Shown here piece after piece: positions 1-7,819 of a stretch of 18,541 nucleotides of DNA (its first letter is position 1; every line of letters starts with the position of its first letter). Source of the stretch: JBFKAV01 sp041621405 (GTDB taxonomy: Bacteria; Pseudomonadota; Alphaproteobacteria; Rhodobacterales; Rhodobacteraceae); contig JBFKAV010000067.1 in the NCBI GenBank assembly GCA_041621405.1, positions 1 to 18,541 of the forward strand, in the 5' to 3' direction. The position numbers and the translations under genes were made by a program. Under the pieces are notes generated by a model that saw only the letters and a list, made by a program, of their open reading frames with translations, did no database searches and had not been told where the DNA came from.

Positions 1-82
1 CTCGGGCAATTCCGGCGGAAATGTGGCGTTATTGCGGCCAAATCATGCCAGAACCTCCGCCAGGATGCGCGGATCTCCGCCG

Positions 83-108
83 ACAACTGTTGACAACTTG
101 TCCACAAC
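83..108. promoter_or_regulatory. Possible regulator or DnaA-like site beyond pepN
   Basis: The pentamer ACAAC occurs three times, at 83-87, 93-97 and 104-108, so it is spaced at about one helical turn. Between them lies the palindrome GACAA-C-TTGTC (92-102). Bases 98-106 read TTGTCCACA, which differs by one base from the classical DnaA box TTATCCACA. The stretch from 1 to 151 contains no gene I can support. The site could serve the gene to the left of the window, which is not visible. A single near-match is not evidence for an origin. Confidence 0.25.
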
Positions 109-151
109 GTGCAGCTCAACGGTCCGCCCAGATGCCCCGCATCCGGCCATT

Positions 152-2731
152 TCAGCCTTCCGCCAGGAGCCGCGCGACCATCTCGCCGGTGTCGCGCGAA
201 AGCCCCGGTGCGCCGGCGATGCGGGTGAGCTCGGAGCGGATCAGCGCCTTGCGGTCGGCATCGTAGCGCGGCCAGGTCTCGAAGGCGGTGGTCATCCGCG
301 CGGTGGTCTGCGGGTTCACCGGGTCGAGCCGGATCAACCAGTCGGCCACCAGCCGGTAGGACGCGCCGGTCGGGTCGTGGAAGCCCGCCGCGTTGGCCGA
401 GAGCGCGCCGATCACGGCGCGGAAGCGGTTGGGGTTCTTCCAGTCGAAGTCCGGGTGCCGGCAGAGTACCGCCGCCGTCTCGGCCGCGGCTGCGGGCGCG
501 GCCTCGGCGACCTGCAGCGCGAACCACTTGTCGATCACCAGGCGGTCGTGCTGCCAGCGGCGGTAGAAGGCCGCGGTCTCCTCCTGCCCGGCGCCGATCG
601 CCAGAAGCACCGAAAGCGCACCGAGTTCCTCGGTCATGTTGTCCGCCTCGCGGAACTGGCGGGCGGCGCGACGGCCGCCGTCGAGGCGCGAGAGGTAGGA
701 GAGCGCGGTATGGCGCAGGCTTCGGCAGCCTGCGGCGCGGGCGTCCGGCGAGTAGGGGCCGGGCACCCGCATCGCCTCGTAGAGGCCGGGAAGCTCCTTC
801 GCGAGGTGGCGGCCGACGTCCAGAGCCAGCCGCTCGCGGGCAGCGTGGATCTCCCAGGGGTCTGGCGTGATCCCGGCGCCGTGCAGCGTCTGCGCCATGT
901 CGTCCTCCGACGGCAGGCGCAGCGCCAGCGCCCGGAAGGCGGGATCGAGCGTCTCGTCGCGGGCGACGCGGGACAGCGCGTCGAGATAGGCTGGCCCCGG
1001 CGCGGCGTGCTCGGTCACCATGTGGCCGAGCACGTCCTTGGCCAGCTGGCGCCCCGCCTCCCACTTGTTGAACGGGTCGGTGTCGTGGGCGAGCAGGAAC
1101 GCCCGTTCCTCCGGGCTCGAGGCGCGCTCGAGGATCACCGGGGCCGAGAAGCCGCGCAGGAGCGAGGGGACCGGCTTCGCGGCGAATCCGTCGAAATGGA
1201 AGCTCTGCTCGGCCTCGGTCATCTCCAGCACCGTGGTAGGAACCACCTCGTCGCCGTTGGGATTGAGAAGCCCGACCGCCACGGGGATCACCTGCGGCAG
1301 CTTCTCCGCCTGACCGGGCGTTGGCGGAGTTTCCTGTTTCAAGTGGAGGGTATATCGGCCGTCCTTAAACTCTTCGCGGACCGATAGCCGGGGCGTGCCG
1401 GACTGGGTGTACCAGCGCTTGAACTGCGAAATGTCGCGGTCGGTGGCGTCCTCGAAGACCGCGATCCAGTCCTCGATCGTCGCCGCCTCGCCGTCGTGCC
1501 GGTCGAAGTAGAGCTCGAGCGCCCTGGCATAGCCCTCATCGCCGACGAGCCGCTTCAGCATGCCGATCACCTCGGCGCCCTTCTCGTAGACGGTGGCGGT
1601 GTAGAAGTTGTTGATCTCGACGTAGGAGGTGGGCCTGACCGGATGCGCGAGCGGTCCGTTGTCCTCGCGGAACTGCCGCGCGCGGAGCGTCAGCACGTCC
1701 TCGATGCGCTTGACCGGCGCCGAGCGCATGTCGGCGGTGAACTCCTGGTCGCGGAAGACCGTCAGCCCCTCCTTCAGGCAAAGCTGGAACCAGTCGCGGC
1801 AGGTGATGCGGTTGCCGGTCCAGTTGTGGAAGTATTCGTGCGCGATGATGCCCTCGATCCGCTCGAAATCGGCGTCGGTGGCGGTTTCCGCCGAGGCAAG
1901 CACGTATTTCGAGTTGAAGATGTTGAGCCCCTTGTTCTCCATCGCGCCCATGTTGAAGTCGTCGACGGCGACGATGTTGAATACGTCGAGGTCGTATTCG
2001 CGGCCGTAGCGTTCCTCGTCCCAGCGCATGGCCCGGATCAGAGCGTCCATCGCGTAGGCGCACTTTGCCTCATCGCCAGGCCGCACCCAGATGTTGAGCG
2101 CGACCGTCCGGCCCGACATCGTCGTGAAGCGGGCCGACTGCGCGACGAGGTCGCCCGCGACGAGCGCGAAGAGGTAGCAGGGCTTGGGCCAGGGGTCGTC
2201 CCACTCGGCCCATCCGGGGCCCTGGGCCACCGGATTGCCGTTCGACAGGAGCACCGGCAGGTCGGACTCGATCCTCACCCGGAACGGCGCCATCACGTCG
2301 GGCCGGTCGGGGTAGAAGGTGATCTTGCGGAAGCCCTCGGCCTCGCACTGGGTGCAATACATGCCCTTCGACATGTAGAGGCCTTCGAGCGCGGTGTTGG
2401 CCTCGGGCGCGATCTCGACCTCGGCCTCCCAGGTGAAGCCATCTGGGCTGAGCCGACCCTCGGCGGGGACGGCGAGGCCCTGCGGGGTGAGGGCATAGTC
2501 GGCCTCGGAAAGCGGTCTGCCGTCGATCCGCGCCTCGATCAGCCGCAGGCCCTCGCCGTCGAGGGAGAGGTCGTGCAAGCCCGGGTTGTCGGGGTTCGGC
2601 ACGAAGCGGATCTCCGAGCGCACCCGGGTGGCGTCTGGTGCGAGCCGGAAGCTGAGCCTCACCGCCGCGACGCGCCAGCCGGGGGGCCTGTAGTCGCTGA
2701 GGTGAACGGACGCGGGGGCGGCGTCTTTCAT
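152..2731 (-). CDS. pepN: Aminopeptidase N (M1 family zinc metallopeptidase)
   Basis: This cytosolic zinc exopeptidase removes N-terminal residues from peptides in late protein turnover. The 859-aa product is close to the roughly 870 aa of the E. coli enzyme. The substrate-binding GAMEN motif is at residues 262-266. The zinc site HEYFH is at 298-302, followed 18 residues later by the third ligand Glu321, which is the exact HExxH-x18-E spacing of the family. The N-terminal beta domain precedes it, and the Ig-like and helical C-terminal region fills roughly residues 440-859. The start at 2731 is preceded by GGAG about eight bases upstream. An 18-bp element ending in a CTTGAC -35-like box lies about 40 nt upstream. 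The SRPBCC genes lie upstream in the same direction, but the 161-nt gap argues for separate transcription. The fold is complete, with no frameshift. Confidence 0.97.
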   Translation of the reverse strand: MKDAAPASVHLSDYRPPGWRVAAVRLSFRLAPDATRVRSEIRFVPNPDNPGLHDLSLDGEGLRLIEARIDGRPLSEADYALTPQGLAVPAEGRLSPDGFTWEAEVEIAPEANTALEGLYMSKGMYCTQCEAEGFRKITFYPDRPDVMAPFRVRIESDLPVLLSNGNPVAQGPGWAEWDDPWPKPCYLFALVAGDLVAQSARFTTMSGRTVALNIWVRPGDEAKCAYAMDALIRAMRWDEERYGREYDLDVFNIVAVDDFNMGAMENKGLNIFNSKYVLASAETATDADFERIEGIIAHEYFHNWTGNRITCRDWFQLCLKEGLTVFRDQEFTADMRSAPVKRIEDVLTLRARQFREDNGPLAHPVRPTSYVEINNFYTATVYEKGAEVIGMLKRLVGDEGYARALELYFDRHDGEAATIEDWIAVFEDATDRDISQFKRWYTQSGTPRLSVREEFKDGRYTLHLKQETPPTPGQAEKLPQVIPVAVGLLNPNGDEVVPTTVLEMTEAEQSFHFDGFAAKPVPSLLRGFSAPVILERASSPEERAFLLAHDTDPFNKWEAGRQLAKDVLGHMVTEHAAPGPAYLDALSRVARDETLDPAFRALALRLPSEDDMAQTLHGAGITPDPWEIHAARERLALDVGRHLAKELPGLYEAMRVPGPYSPDARAAGCRSLRHTALSYLSRLDGGRRAARQFREADNMTEELGALSVLLAIGAGQEETAAFYRRWQHDRLVIDKWFALQVAEAAPAAAAETAAVLCRHPDFDWKNPNRFRAVIGALSANAAGFHDPTGASYRLVADWLIRLDPVNPQTTARMTTAFETWPRYDADRKALIRSELTRIAGAPGLSRDTGEMVARLLAEG

Positions 2732-2770
2732 CGGGTGCTCCGGGGCTGTGGCGCGGCCGGGGCGACGTTA

Positions 2771-2788
2771 GTCAAGGGCGGCGCCGGC
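2771..2788 (-). repeat. 18-bp element upstream of pepN, copy 1
   Basis: Read on the minus strand this is GCCGGCGCCGCCCTTGAC, identical over 18 bp to 15118-15135. It ends in CTTGAC, the -35 hexamer of the CTTGAC-N17-CTATAT promoter described for several alphaproteobacteria. The matching -10 here is poor (CGCCAC at N17). The distance to the pepN start codon is about 40 nt, which would leave a very short leader. A promoter role is therefore uncertain. Confidence 0.45.
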
Positions 2789-2853
2789 CGCAATCGGTCC
2801 GTCGGTGCCTGCGGCGCGCGAGCAGGGGACCTGTCGGCCCTCCGTGGGCTGAC

Positions 2854-2893
2854 GCCGCCTTCCACCGGGGATACCTGGACACGGGGAGGCGGC
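2854..2893 (-). terminator. Weak hairpin after the three-domain SRPBCC gene
   Basis: Seven-base arms GCCGCCT (2854-2860) and AGGCGGC (2887-2893) are complementary. The inner arms TCCA (2861-2864) and TGGA (2876-2879) could pair too. The structure begins at the stop codon of the minus-strand SRPBCC gene. No T-run follows on the minus strand, so termination is only a guess. Confidence 0.25.
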
Positions 2894-4110
2894 TACTGGG
2901 TCGCCGCTGCGAGGCGGTCGAGCGCCGGGCTCCAGCTCTCGGTGGCGGCCGCCGCGGCATCGGCGGAGGGCAGGCGGCGCAAGAGCAGGATCTGCCGGGT
3001 GCCGGCCTCGGCCGGTTCGAAGGTGACTTCGAGGTCGGTCTTGGGCGCCGCTCTGGCGCCTTGTCCGCCGATCCGGGTGGCGAGGACGTGCTCCGGCCGC
3101 CCGCGAGGGCTGGCCTCTGCAAGCGCGACGTCGCCGGGCACCTGCCAGCGGGCCCGCCGGGCGGGGTCGGTCCAGGCGGCGCGGAGCCGGTCGGGCGGCG
3201 CGGCGTAGCTCCGGGTCAGCGAGACCGCGTGGTCGCCTTCGGCGCGGAGTGCCTCCTCGGCCAGGCAGTCGAGCGTGGTGTAGCCCATCTCGATGGCGCC
3301 GAACTCCACCATCATGTCGCGGTGCTCGGGCGTGTCGGTGACCATGGTGAGCGTGAGGTGCGAGCCCGCGCCCTCGGCGTGAAGACGCACGCTGGCGTCG
3401 AAGGCGTGCTGGCCCGCGCCGTCGTCGTCGAGCCGGTAGTCGATCCGCGTCTCGGGCTCGACCCGGGTGTAGCGGTGGCGGTTGGCGTAACGGGTGCCGT
3501 CGGGGCCGATCATGTCGAAGCGCCAGAGCCCGCCCGCCCCTAGCCGGATCTCCCTGGTCTCGCAGGTGAACCCGCGCGGGCCCCACCAGCGGGGCAGGCG
3601 ATCGGGGTCGGACCAGGCGGCCCAGAGCGACGAGGCCGGGCAGGGGAAATGGCGGCTGAGCGCGAGGCGGCGCGGCGCCTCGGCGTGGACCGCCTCGAGG
3701 TTGTCGAGGATCGCCGTCCAGCCCGCGGCGATCCGCTCTTCCCAGGGGCGCCATTTCCCGGCGAGGTCGTGGCCCAGCGTGAGGCGGGTCCCGGAGCCGA
3801 CGGCGTCGAGTGTGATCTCGACCGGGGAGGGTGGTTCGGCCTCCTCGGAGCGGAAGCCGAAGGCGATCCGATCGGCCGAGACCTCCGAGAAGCTGCCCCA
3901 GTGCCGCGCGAGCGTGTCGCCGCGGCGCTCGTCGAAGCGGAAGGCGCCGCCCGGGCGTGGGTCGATCTCGGCGCGCTCCATGCGGCCCTCGGAGGTGGTG
4001 AACCAGATCCGCGGCGCGGTGGCGATGTCGGTCAGCGCAGCATGGGTGGCCGCCGGCGCGCCGGGCAGGGTGCGGGAGACGGTGACGCGGAAGCCGTTGG
4101 CGGCGCTCAT
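2893..4110 (-). CDS. Three-domain SRPBCC (AHSA1/START-type) fusion protein
   Basis: The 405-aa product looks like three head-to-tail AHSA1-type SRPBCC domains, which form a helix-grip fold with a hydrophobic cavity. Approximate bounds are 5-145, 148-290 and 296-405. Each starts with a strand of the type V-x-R-x-(L/F/Y), followed by a (W/A)AW-x-DP or ALTD helix. Domain 2 keeps the classic DPDRLPRWWGP stretch (169-178). Domain 1 has WFTT in the matching place. Domain 3 has RWQVPG and is shorter, so it is probably degenerate. Each domain ends in the usual W-x-x-x-L-D-x-L helix, or a variant of it. I chose the start at 4110 over a longer in-frame start at 4191 because GAGGGAG sits just upstream and the first strand follows at once. 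No ligand can be predicted. Single-domain members are common; a triple tandem is less so. Confidence 0.85.
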   Translation of the reverse strand: MSAANGFRVTVSRTLPGAPAATHAALTDIATAPRIWFTTSEGRMERAEIDPRPGGAFRFDERRGDTLARHWGSFSEVSADRIAFGFRSEEAEPPSPVEITLDAVGSGTRLTLGHDLAGKWRPWEERIAAGWTAILDNLEAVHAEAPRRLALSRHFPCPASSLWAAWSDPDRLPRWWGPRGFTCETREIRLGAGGLWRFDMIGPDGTRYANRHRYTRVEPETRIDYRLDDDGAGQHAFDASVRLHAEGAGSHLTLTMVTDTPEHRDMMVEFGAIEMGYTTLDCLAEEALRAEGDHAVSLTRSYAAPPDRLRAAWTDPARRARWQVPGDVALAEASPRGRPEHVLATRIGGQGARAAPKTDLEVTFEPAEAGTRQILLLRRLPSADAAAAATESWSPALDRLAAATQ

Positions 4111-4197
4111 CGGACGCTCCCTCGGCCCGGCAGCAGATCTGGGGGCTTTCCAACTCCTGCCGCCCTGCGGAGCGCAATTGCGACGAGGCAAGGCGGA

Positions 4198-4656
4198 TCA
4201 GAGCTCACGGGCATAGGCCTCGAGCTGGGTGGCGACGATGCTCCAGCCCTCGTGGAAGCCCATCTCGGCGTGCCGGCCGGCCGCGGCGGCGCTGCCGTGG
4301 CGGGCGAGCGCGGTGTATTCGGTGCCCTCGGGGTGGTCAGCGAAGTCGAGCACGGCGGTGAAGCCGAGGCCGGGCTCCGCCGCCGGAAGCCAGTCGGCCA
4401 GGAGCAGGTCGGTGAAGACCAGCCGCGTCTCGGGGACGACGTCGAGGATGCTGCCATCGTTGTCGTGCTCGACGCCCTCGACGAGCATGCGCGTGAAGAA
4501 CCGCCCGCCGGGGCGCAGGTCGATCACCGCCTCCGTCACCAGGTGTGGCCGCGGGCAGAACCAGGGCATCAGGTGCTCGGGCGTCGTCCAGCAGGTCCAG
4601 ATCTTTTGGCGCGGCGCCTTCAGGATGCGGTGCAGGGTGAGGTCGAACTCGCTCAT
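4198..4656 (-). CDS. SRPBCC (AHSA1-type) domain protein
   Basis: A 152-aa single-domain protein of the SRPBCC/AHSA1 group. It opens with a beta strand (FDLTLHRILKAP), then the W-x-x-W-TTPEHL-MPWFCP segment (residues 20-35) that matches the family WWxP motif. A DLRPGG turn and a C-terminal helix (H-x-GW-x-x-x-x-x-QLEAYA) follow. This is close to the usual length for one domain. The start at 4656 has GGAG upstream, and the in-frame extension to 5010 is low-complexity and unlike the family. It sits 87 nt upstream of the three-domain fusion on the same strand, so the two may be co-transcribed. These domains bind hydrophobic ligands, but no substrate can be named here. Confidence 0.88.
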   Translation of the reverse strand: MSEFDLTLHRILKAPRQKIWTCWTTPEHLMPWFCPRPHLVTEAVIDLRPGGRFFTRMLVEGVEHDNDGSILDVVPETRLVFTDLLLADWLPAAEPGLGFTAVLDFADHPEGTEYTALARHGSAAAAGRHAEMGFHEGWSIVATQLEAYAREL

Positions 4657-4689
4657 GGCCAGGGCTCCGTCGTTTGCGGCGCGGGTGCC

Positions 4690-4763
4690 GCGCATTGCCG
4701 TCAGCTTCAGCAGGGCGGCGGGCCGCTGTCGAGACACAATTCTGCGCGCAGGCGGCAATGCGC
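4690..4763. repeat. 11-bp inverted repeat between SRPBCC genes
   Basis: GCGCATTGCCG (4690-4700) and CGGCAATGCGC (4753-4763) are perfect reverse complements separated by 52 nt. Within the spacer a small GC hairpin (GCGGC/GCCGC, 4715-4726) could form. The element fills most of the 182-nt gap between two minus-strand SRPBCC genes. It could be a folded intergenic RNA segment, a processing site, or chance. Confidence 0.4.
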
Positions 4764-4838
4764 CGCCGCCTCGGCGTCGGCCGTCGCCATCGGCCGCGCG
4801 CCCCGTGTCGCCGATCGGGAAATGCCGCCGATCGCGGG

Positions 4839-5273
4839 TCACCGGCTTTCGGCGAAGCGCCTGAAGTCGGCCATGGATTTCGCGGTCTGCCGCCGGAACA
4901 TCCCGGGCAGGAAGAGCGTCATGAGCCGCATGAAGCCCCGGCAACGGAACTCGTTCTCCATCCGCCAGTCGGTGCGCCCGGGCGCGGGTTCCGAGAAGTG
5001 GTTCGCGCAACGGTTCCAGACGCCGGGCGCCTCGTAGACGGCGGTGAAACGCTCGGGCAGGGCGTTTTCCTCGATGGTCTCCTCCATCACGATCTCGCGC
5101 CTGCCCATCCGGTAGGTGAGCCGCGTCTTCGACCCGGCGGCCCCGGGCGGGCCGGACAGCGGCTCGAGCGAGACGAAGGCCTCCTGCCAGTGCGGCAGGT
5201 TCGCGGGGTCTTCGAACAGCGCGGCCACCTCGGAGCGCGGGCGGCCGATCGTTTCGGTGATGGAGTAGCGCAT
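4839..5273 (-). CDS. SRPBCC family protein (polyketide cyclase-like)
   Basis: A 144-aa protein with the SRPBCC helix-grip pattern: an N-terminal strand (MRYSITETIGRP), a helix ending in F-EDPANLPHWQEAF, alternating beta strands, and a long C-terminal amphipathic helix (F-RRQTAKSMADFRRFAE). It lacks the WWGP signature of the two downstream neighbours, so it belongs to a different SRPBCC subgroup. The start at 5273 has GAGGG seven bases upstream; the ORF could run back to 5366 but that extension is not family-like. It is divergent from glcB, with about 120 nt between the start codons. A minus-strand TTGACT at 5315-5320 could be its -35 box. It is the first of three SRPBCC genes in the same direction. 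Confidence 0.85.
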   Translation of the reverse strand: MRYSITETIGRPRSEVAALFEDPANLPHWQEAFVSLEPLSGPPGAAGSKTRLTYRMGRREIVMEETIEENALPERFTAVYEAPGVWNRCANHFSEPAPGRTDWRMENEFRCRGFMRLMTLFLPGMFRRQTAKSMADFRRFAESR

Positions 5274-5330
5274 CGCAGCCCTCGGGTCATGAGGCTGCCG
5301 TTCCGCGCCGAGCGAGTCAACGGCGCGCGG

Positions 5331-5359
5331 TTGCCGTGCAGCGGTTTCCGCCCTAAGAC
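5331..5359 (+). promoter_or_regulatory. Possible glcB promoter
   Basis: TTGCCG (5331-5336) and TAAGAC (5354-5359) are separated by 17 nt and lie 37 nt before the glcB start codon. They match the sigma-70 consensus at four and three of six positions. The spacing and the following ribosome binding site fit a short leader. No operator is evident. Confidence 0.3.
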
Positions 5360-5395
5360 GCGGCAAAGATGAGCAATACGGACGAGGGAGAGCAG

Positions 5396-7561
5396 ATGAC
5401 CGCGCGTGTGGATCGCAACGGGCTCAAGGTTGCCGCGGAGCTCGCCGACTTCATCGAGACCCAGGCGCTGCCGGGCACCGGAGTTAGGACCGAGGCGTTC
5501 TGGACCGGCCTGGCCGGCATCGTCGCCGAGCTCACGCCGAAGAACCGGGCGCTCCTGGCGAAGCGCGAGGAGCTGCAGGCGAAGATCGACGCCTGGCATC
5601 TCGAGCGTCGGGAGAGCCCGCACAACCACGAGGCCTACAAGGCTTTCCTCAAGGAGATTGGCTACCTGGTTCCCGAGGGCGGCGAATTCGAGATCGAGAC
5701 GGCGGACTGCGACCCAGAGATCGCCGAGGTGGCCGGTCCGCAGCTGGTGGTGCCGATCACCAACGCCCGCTATTCGCTGAACGCGGCCAACGCCCGCTGG
5801 GGCTCGCTCTACGACTGCCTCTACGGTACCGACGCGATGGGCTCTGCCCCGCCCGCGGGCGGCTACGACAGGGGCCGCGGCGCGCGGGTCGTGGCACGGT
5901 CGCGGGTGTTCCTCGACGAGGCGTTCCCGCTCAGCGGCACCAGCCACGCCGATGCCCGTCGCTACCATGTCCACGGCGGCCAGATCCTCGTCGACGACCT
6001 TCCGCTCCTGCAGCCGGAAAAGTTCGCCGGCTATCGGGGAGATCCGCGGGCGCCGGAGGCGGTGCTCCTGCGCAACCACGGCCTGCATGTCGAGCTGGTC
6101 TTCGACCGCGCCCACCTGATCGGCGCGCGCGACCAGTGCGGGCTCGCCGACGTGCGGCTCGAGAGCGCGCTGACGGCGATCATGGACTGCGAGGATTCGG
6201 TCGCCTGCGTCGATGCCGAGGACAAGGTGCTGGCCTACCGCAACTGGCTGGGGCTGATGCGGGGAGACCTCGAGGACAGCTTCGAGAAGGGCGGCAAGAC
6301 GGTCACGCGGGCGCTCGAGCCCGACCGCGTCTACACCGCGCCCGACGGCGGCGAGCTCAGGGTCAAGGGCCGGGCGCTGATGCTCGTCAGGAACGTCGGC
6401 CACCTGATGACCAACCCCGCGATCCTCGATGTCGACGGGGCCGAGGTCTTCGAGGGGCTGATGGATGCGATGGTGACCACGCTCATAGCGATCCACGACC
6501 TGAAGAAATCGAACGGCCAGCGCAACTCGTTGAAGGGCTCGGTCTACGTGGTCAAGCCGAAGATGCATGGGCCCGAGGAGGTCGCCTTCGCCGGCGAGAT
6601 CTTCACCCGGGTCGAGACGGCGCTGGGGCTCGAGCGCTACACCGTGAAGCTCGGGGTCATGGACGAGGAGCGGCGCACCTCGGTCAACCTCAAGGAATGC
6701 ATCCGTGCGGCGAAGCACCGGGTCTGCTTCATCAATACCGGCTTCCTCGACCGCACGGGCGACGAGATCCATACCTCGATGGAGGCCGGTCCCTTCAGCC
6801 GCAAGGACTTCATCAAGCGCAAGGGCTGGATCGGCGCCTACGAGAACCAGAACGTCGACATCGGGCTCGAGTGCGGGCTGTCGGGCAAGGCCCAGATCGG
6901 CAAGGGCATGTGGGCGATGCCCGACTTGATGGCGGCGATGCTGGAAGCCAAGATCGAGCACCCGAAGGCCGGCGCCAACACCGCCTGGGTACCCTCGCCG
7001 ACCGCCGCCACGCTGCACGCGCTGCACTACCACAAGATCGACGTCTTCGCGGTGCAGGAGCGTCTCCGGAAGGGCGGGCGGCGCGCCTACGTGGACGCGA
7101 TCCTCGACATCCCGCTCGCCACCTACCGGCAATGGACCAAGGCGCAGATCCTGCGCGAGGTGGAGAACAACGCGCAGGGCATCCTCGGCTACGTGGTGCG
7201 CTGGATCGACCAGGGCGTCGGCTGTTCGAAGGTGCCCGACATCAACGACGTCGGCCTGATGGAGGACCGTGCCACCTGCCGCATCTCCTCGCAGCACATC
7301 GCCAACTGGCTGCACCACGGGGTGGTCGGCGAGGCCGAGGTGATGGAGGCGATGCAGCGGATGGCCGCGGTCGTCGACCGGCAGAACGCGGGCGATCCCG
7401 CCTATGTCCCGATGGCGCCCGGTTTCGACGGCATCGCCTTCCAGGCGGCCTGCGACCTGGTGTTCAAGGGGCGGGTGCAGCCTTCCGGCTATACCGAGCC
7501 GGTGCTGCACGCGCGCAGGCTCGAGCTGAAGGCGCGGCTCCGGGCGCAGTCTGCAGCCTGA
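5396..7561 (+). CDS. glcB: Malate synthase G
   Basis: Condenses glyoxylate with acetyl-CoA to give malate, the second step of the glyoxylate cycle and of glycolate use. The 721-aa length compares with 723 aa in E. coli GlcB. The active-site segment MDEERR (422-427) and the MEAGPF stretch (462-467) are present. Cys610 and Asp624 sit in GCSKVPDI...MEDRAT with the same 14-residue spacing as E. coli Cys617 and the catalytic base Asp631. A VRNVGH segment carries the likely catalytic Arg332. I preferred the ATG at 5396 to the in-frame one at 5369 because GAGGGAGAG lies directly before it and family members begin M-T-x-RVDR-x-GL. It stands alone on the plus strand, and no isocitrate lyase gene is in the window. 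A strong 3' terminator is not obvious. Confidence 0.97.
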   Translation: MTARVDRNGLKVAAELADFIETQALPGTGVRTEAFWTGLAGIVAELTPKNRALLAKREELQAKIDAWHLERRESPHNHEAYKAFLKEIGYLVPEGGEFEIETADCDPEIAEVAGPQLVVPITNARYSLNAANARWGSLYDCLYGTDAMGSAPPAGGYDRGRGARVVARSRVFLDEAFPLSGTSHADARRYHVHGGQILVDDLPLLQPEKFAGYRGDPRAPEAVLLRNHGLHVELVFDRAHLIGARDQCGLADVRLESALTAIMDCEDSVACVDAEDKVLAYRNWLGLMRGDLEDSFEKGGKTVTRALEPDRVYTAPDGGELRVKGRALMLVRNVGHLMTNPAILDVDGAEVFEGLMDAMVTTLIAIHDLKKSNGQRNSLKGSVYVVKPKMHGPEEVAFAGEIFTRVETALGLERYTVKLGVMDEERRTSVNLKECIRAAKHRVCFINTGFLDRTGDEIHTSMEAGPFSRKDFIKRKGWIGAYENQNVDIGLECGLSGKAQIGKGMWAMPDLMAAMLEAKIEHPKAGANTAWVPSPTAATLHALHYHKIDVFAVQERLRKGGRRAYVDAILDIPLATYRQWTKAQILREVENNAQGILGYVVRWIDQGVGCSKVPDINDVGLMEDRATCRISSQHIANWLHHGVVGEAEVMEAMQRMAAVVDRQNAGDPAYVPMAPGFDGIAFQAACDLVFKGRVQPSGYTEPVLHARRLELKARLRAQSAA

Positions 7562-7702
7562 TCGGCCGCGCCGCGCGACCCGGGGGCACGGGCGAATTGC
7601 CATTGTGTTCCGCGCGCTGTTGCCGCTAAGGTTGCGTCGCGGCGGCGCCCGGACCCTTTCCGGCCCGGAACCGCCCGTAGAATTCGCTGCCTTCGTCCGC
7701 AT

Positions 7703-7723
7703 GGGCGCGCGATTTTCGCGCCC
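7703..7723 (+). other. Hairpin with AT-rich loop in the rne leader
   Basis: Perfect 7-bp arms 7703-7709 and 7717-7723 enclose the loop CGATTTT. An alternative pairing, GCGCGA (7707-7712) with TCGCGC (7716-7721), is possible. The T-rich single-stranded loop next to a stem resembles the kind of site RNase E attacks. Confidence 0.4.
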
Positions 7724-7799
7724 GGGCGCAGGCAGACCGAGCTGGCCGGCAACGGCCGAATACTCGCCCGCAGCCCTTCGTGGCCGGGCCCAACCAACG

Positions 7800-7819
7800 G
7801 GCGCCGGGCTCCCGGCGCC
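7800..7819 (+). other. Strong GC hairpin in the rne leader
   Basis: GGCGCCGG (7800-7807) pairs perfectly with CCGGCGCC (7812-7819) around the tetraloop GCTC. No T-run follows, so it is not a classical terminator. It most likely belongs to the rne 5' leader. Confidence 0.45.

Noticed and set aside
83..108. Replication origin
   Set aside because: Only one imperfect DnaA-box-like 9-mer is present, with no AT-rich unwinding region or further boxes. No dnaA, parAB or repABC gene is in the window.
1496..3208. 570-aa plus-strand frame opposite pepN and beyond
   Set aside because: Shadow of pepN in antisense, with low-complexity translation and no recognisable domain or binding site.
2768..4177. 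469-aa minus-strand frame overlapping the three-domain SRPBCC gene
   Set aside because: Same strand, different frame. The translation is Arg/Pro-rich and unlike any domain, whereas the other frame gives clear SRPBCC domains.
6136..7629. 497-aa plus-strand frame inside glcB
   Set aside because: Out-of-frame shadow of malate synthase; composition rich in Arg, Gly and Ala with no domain.
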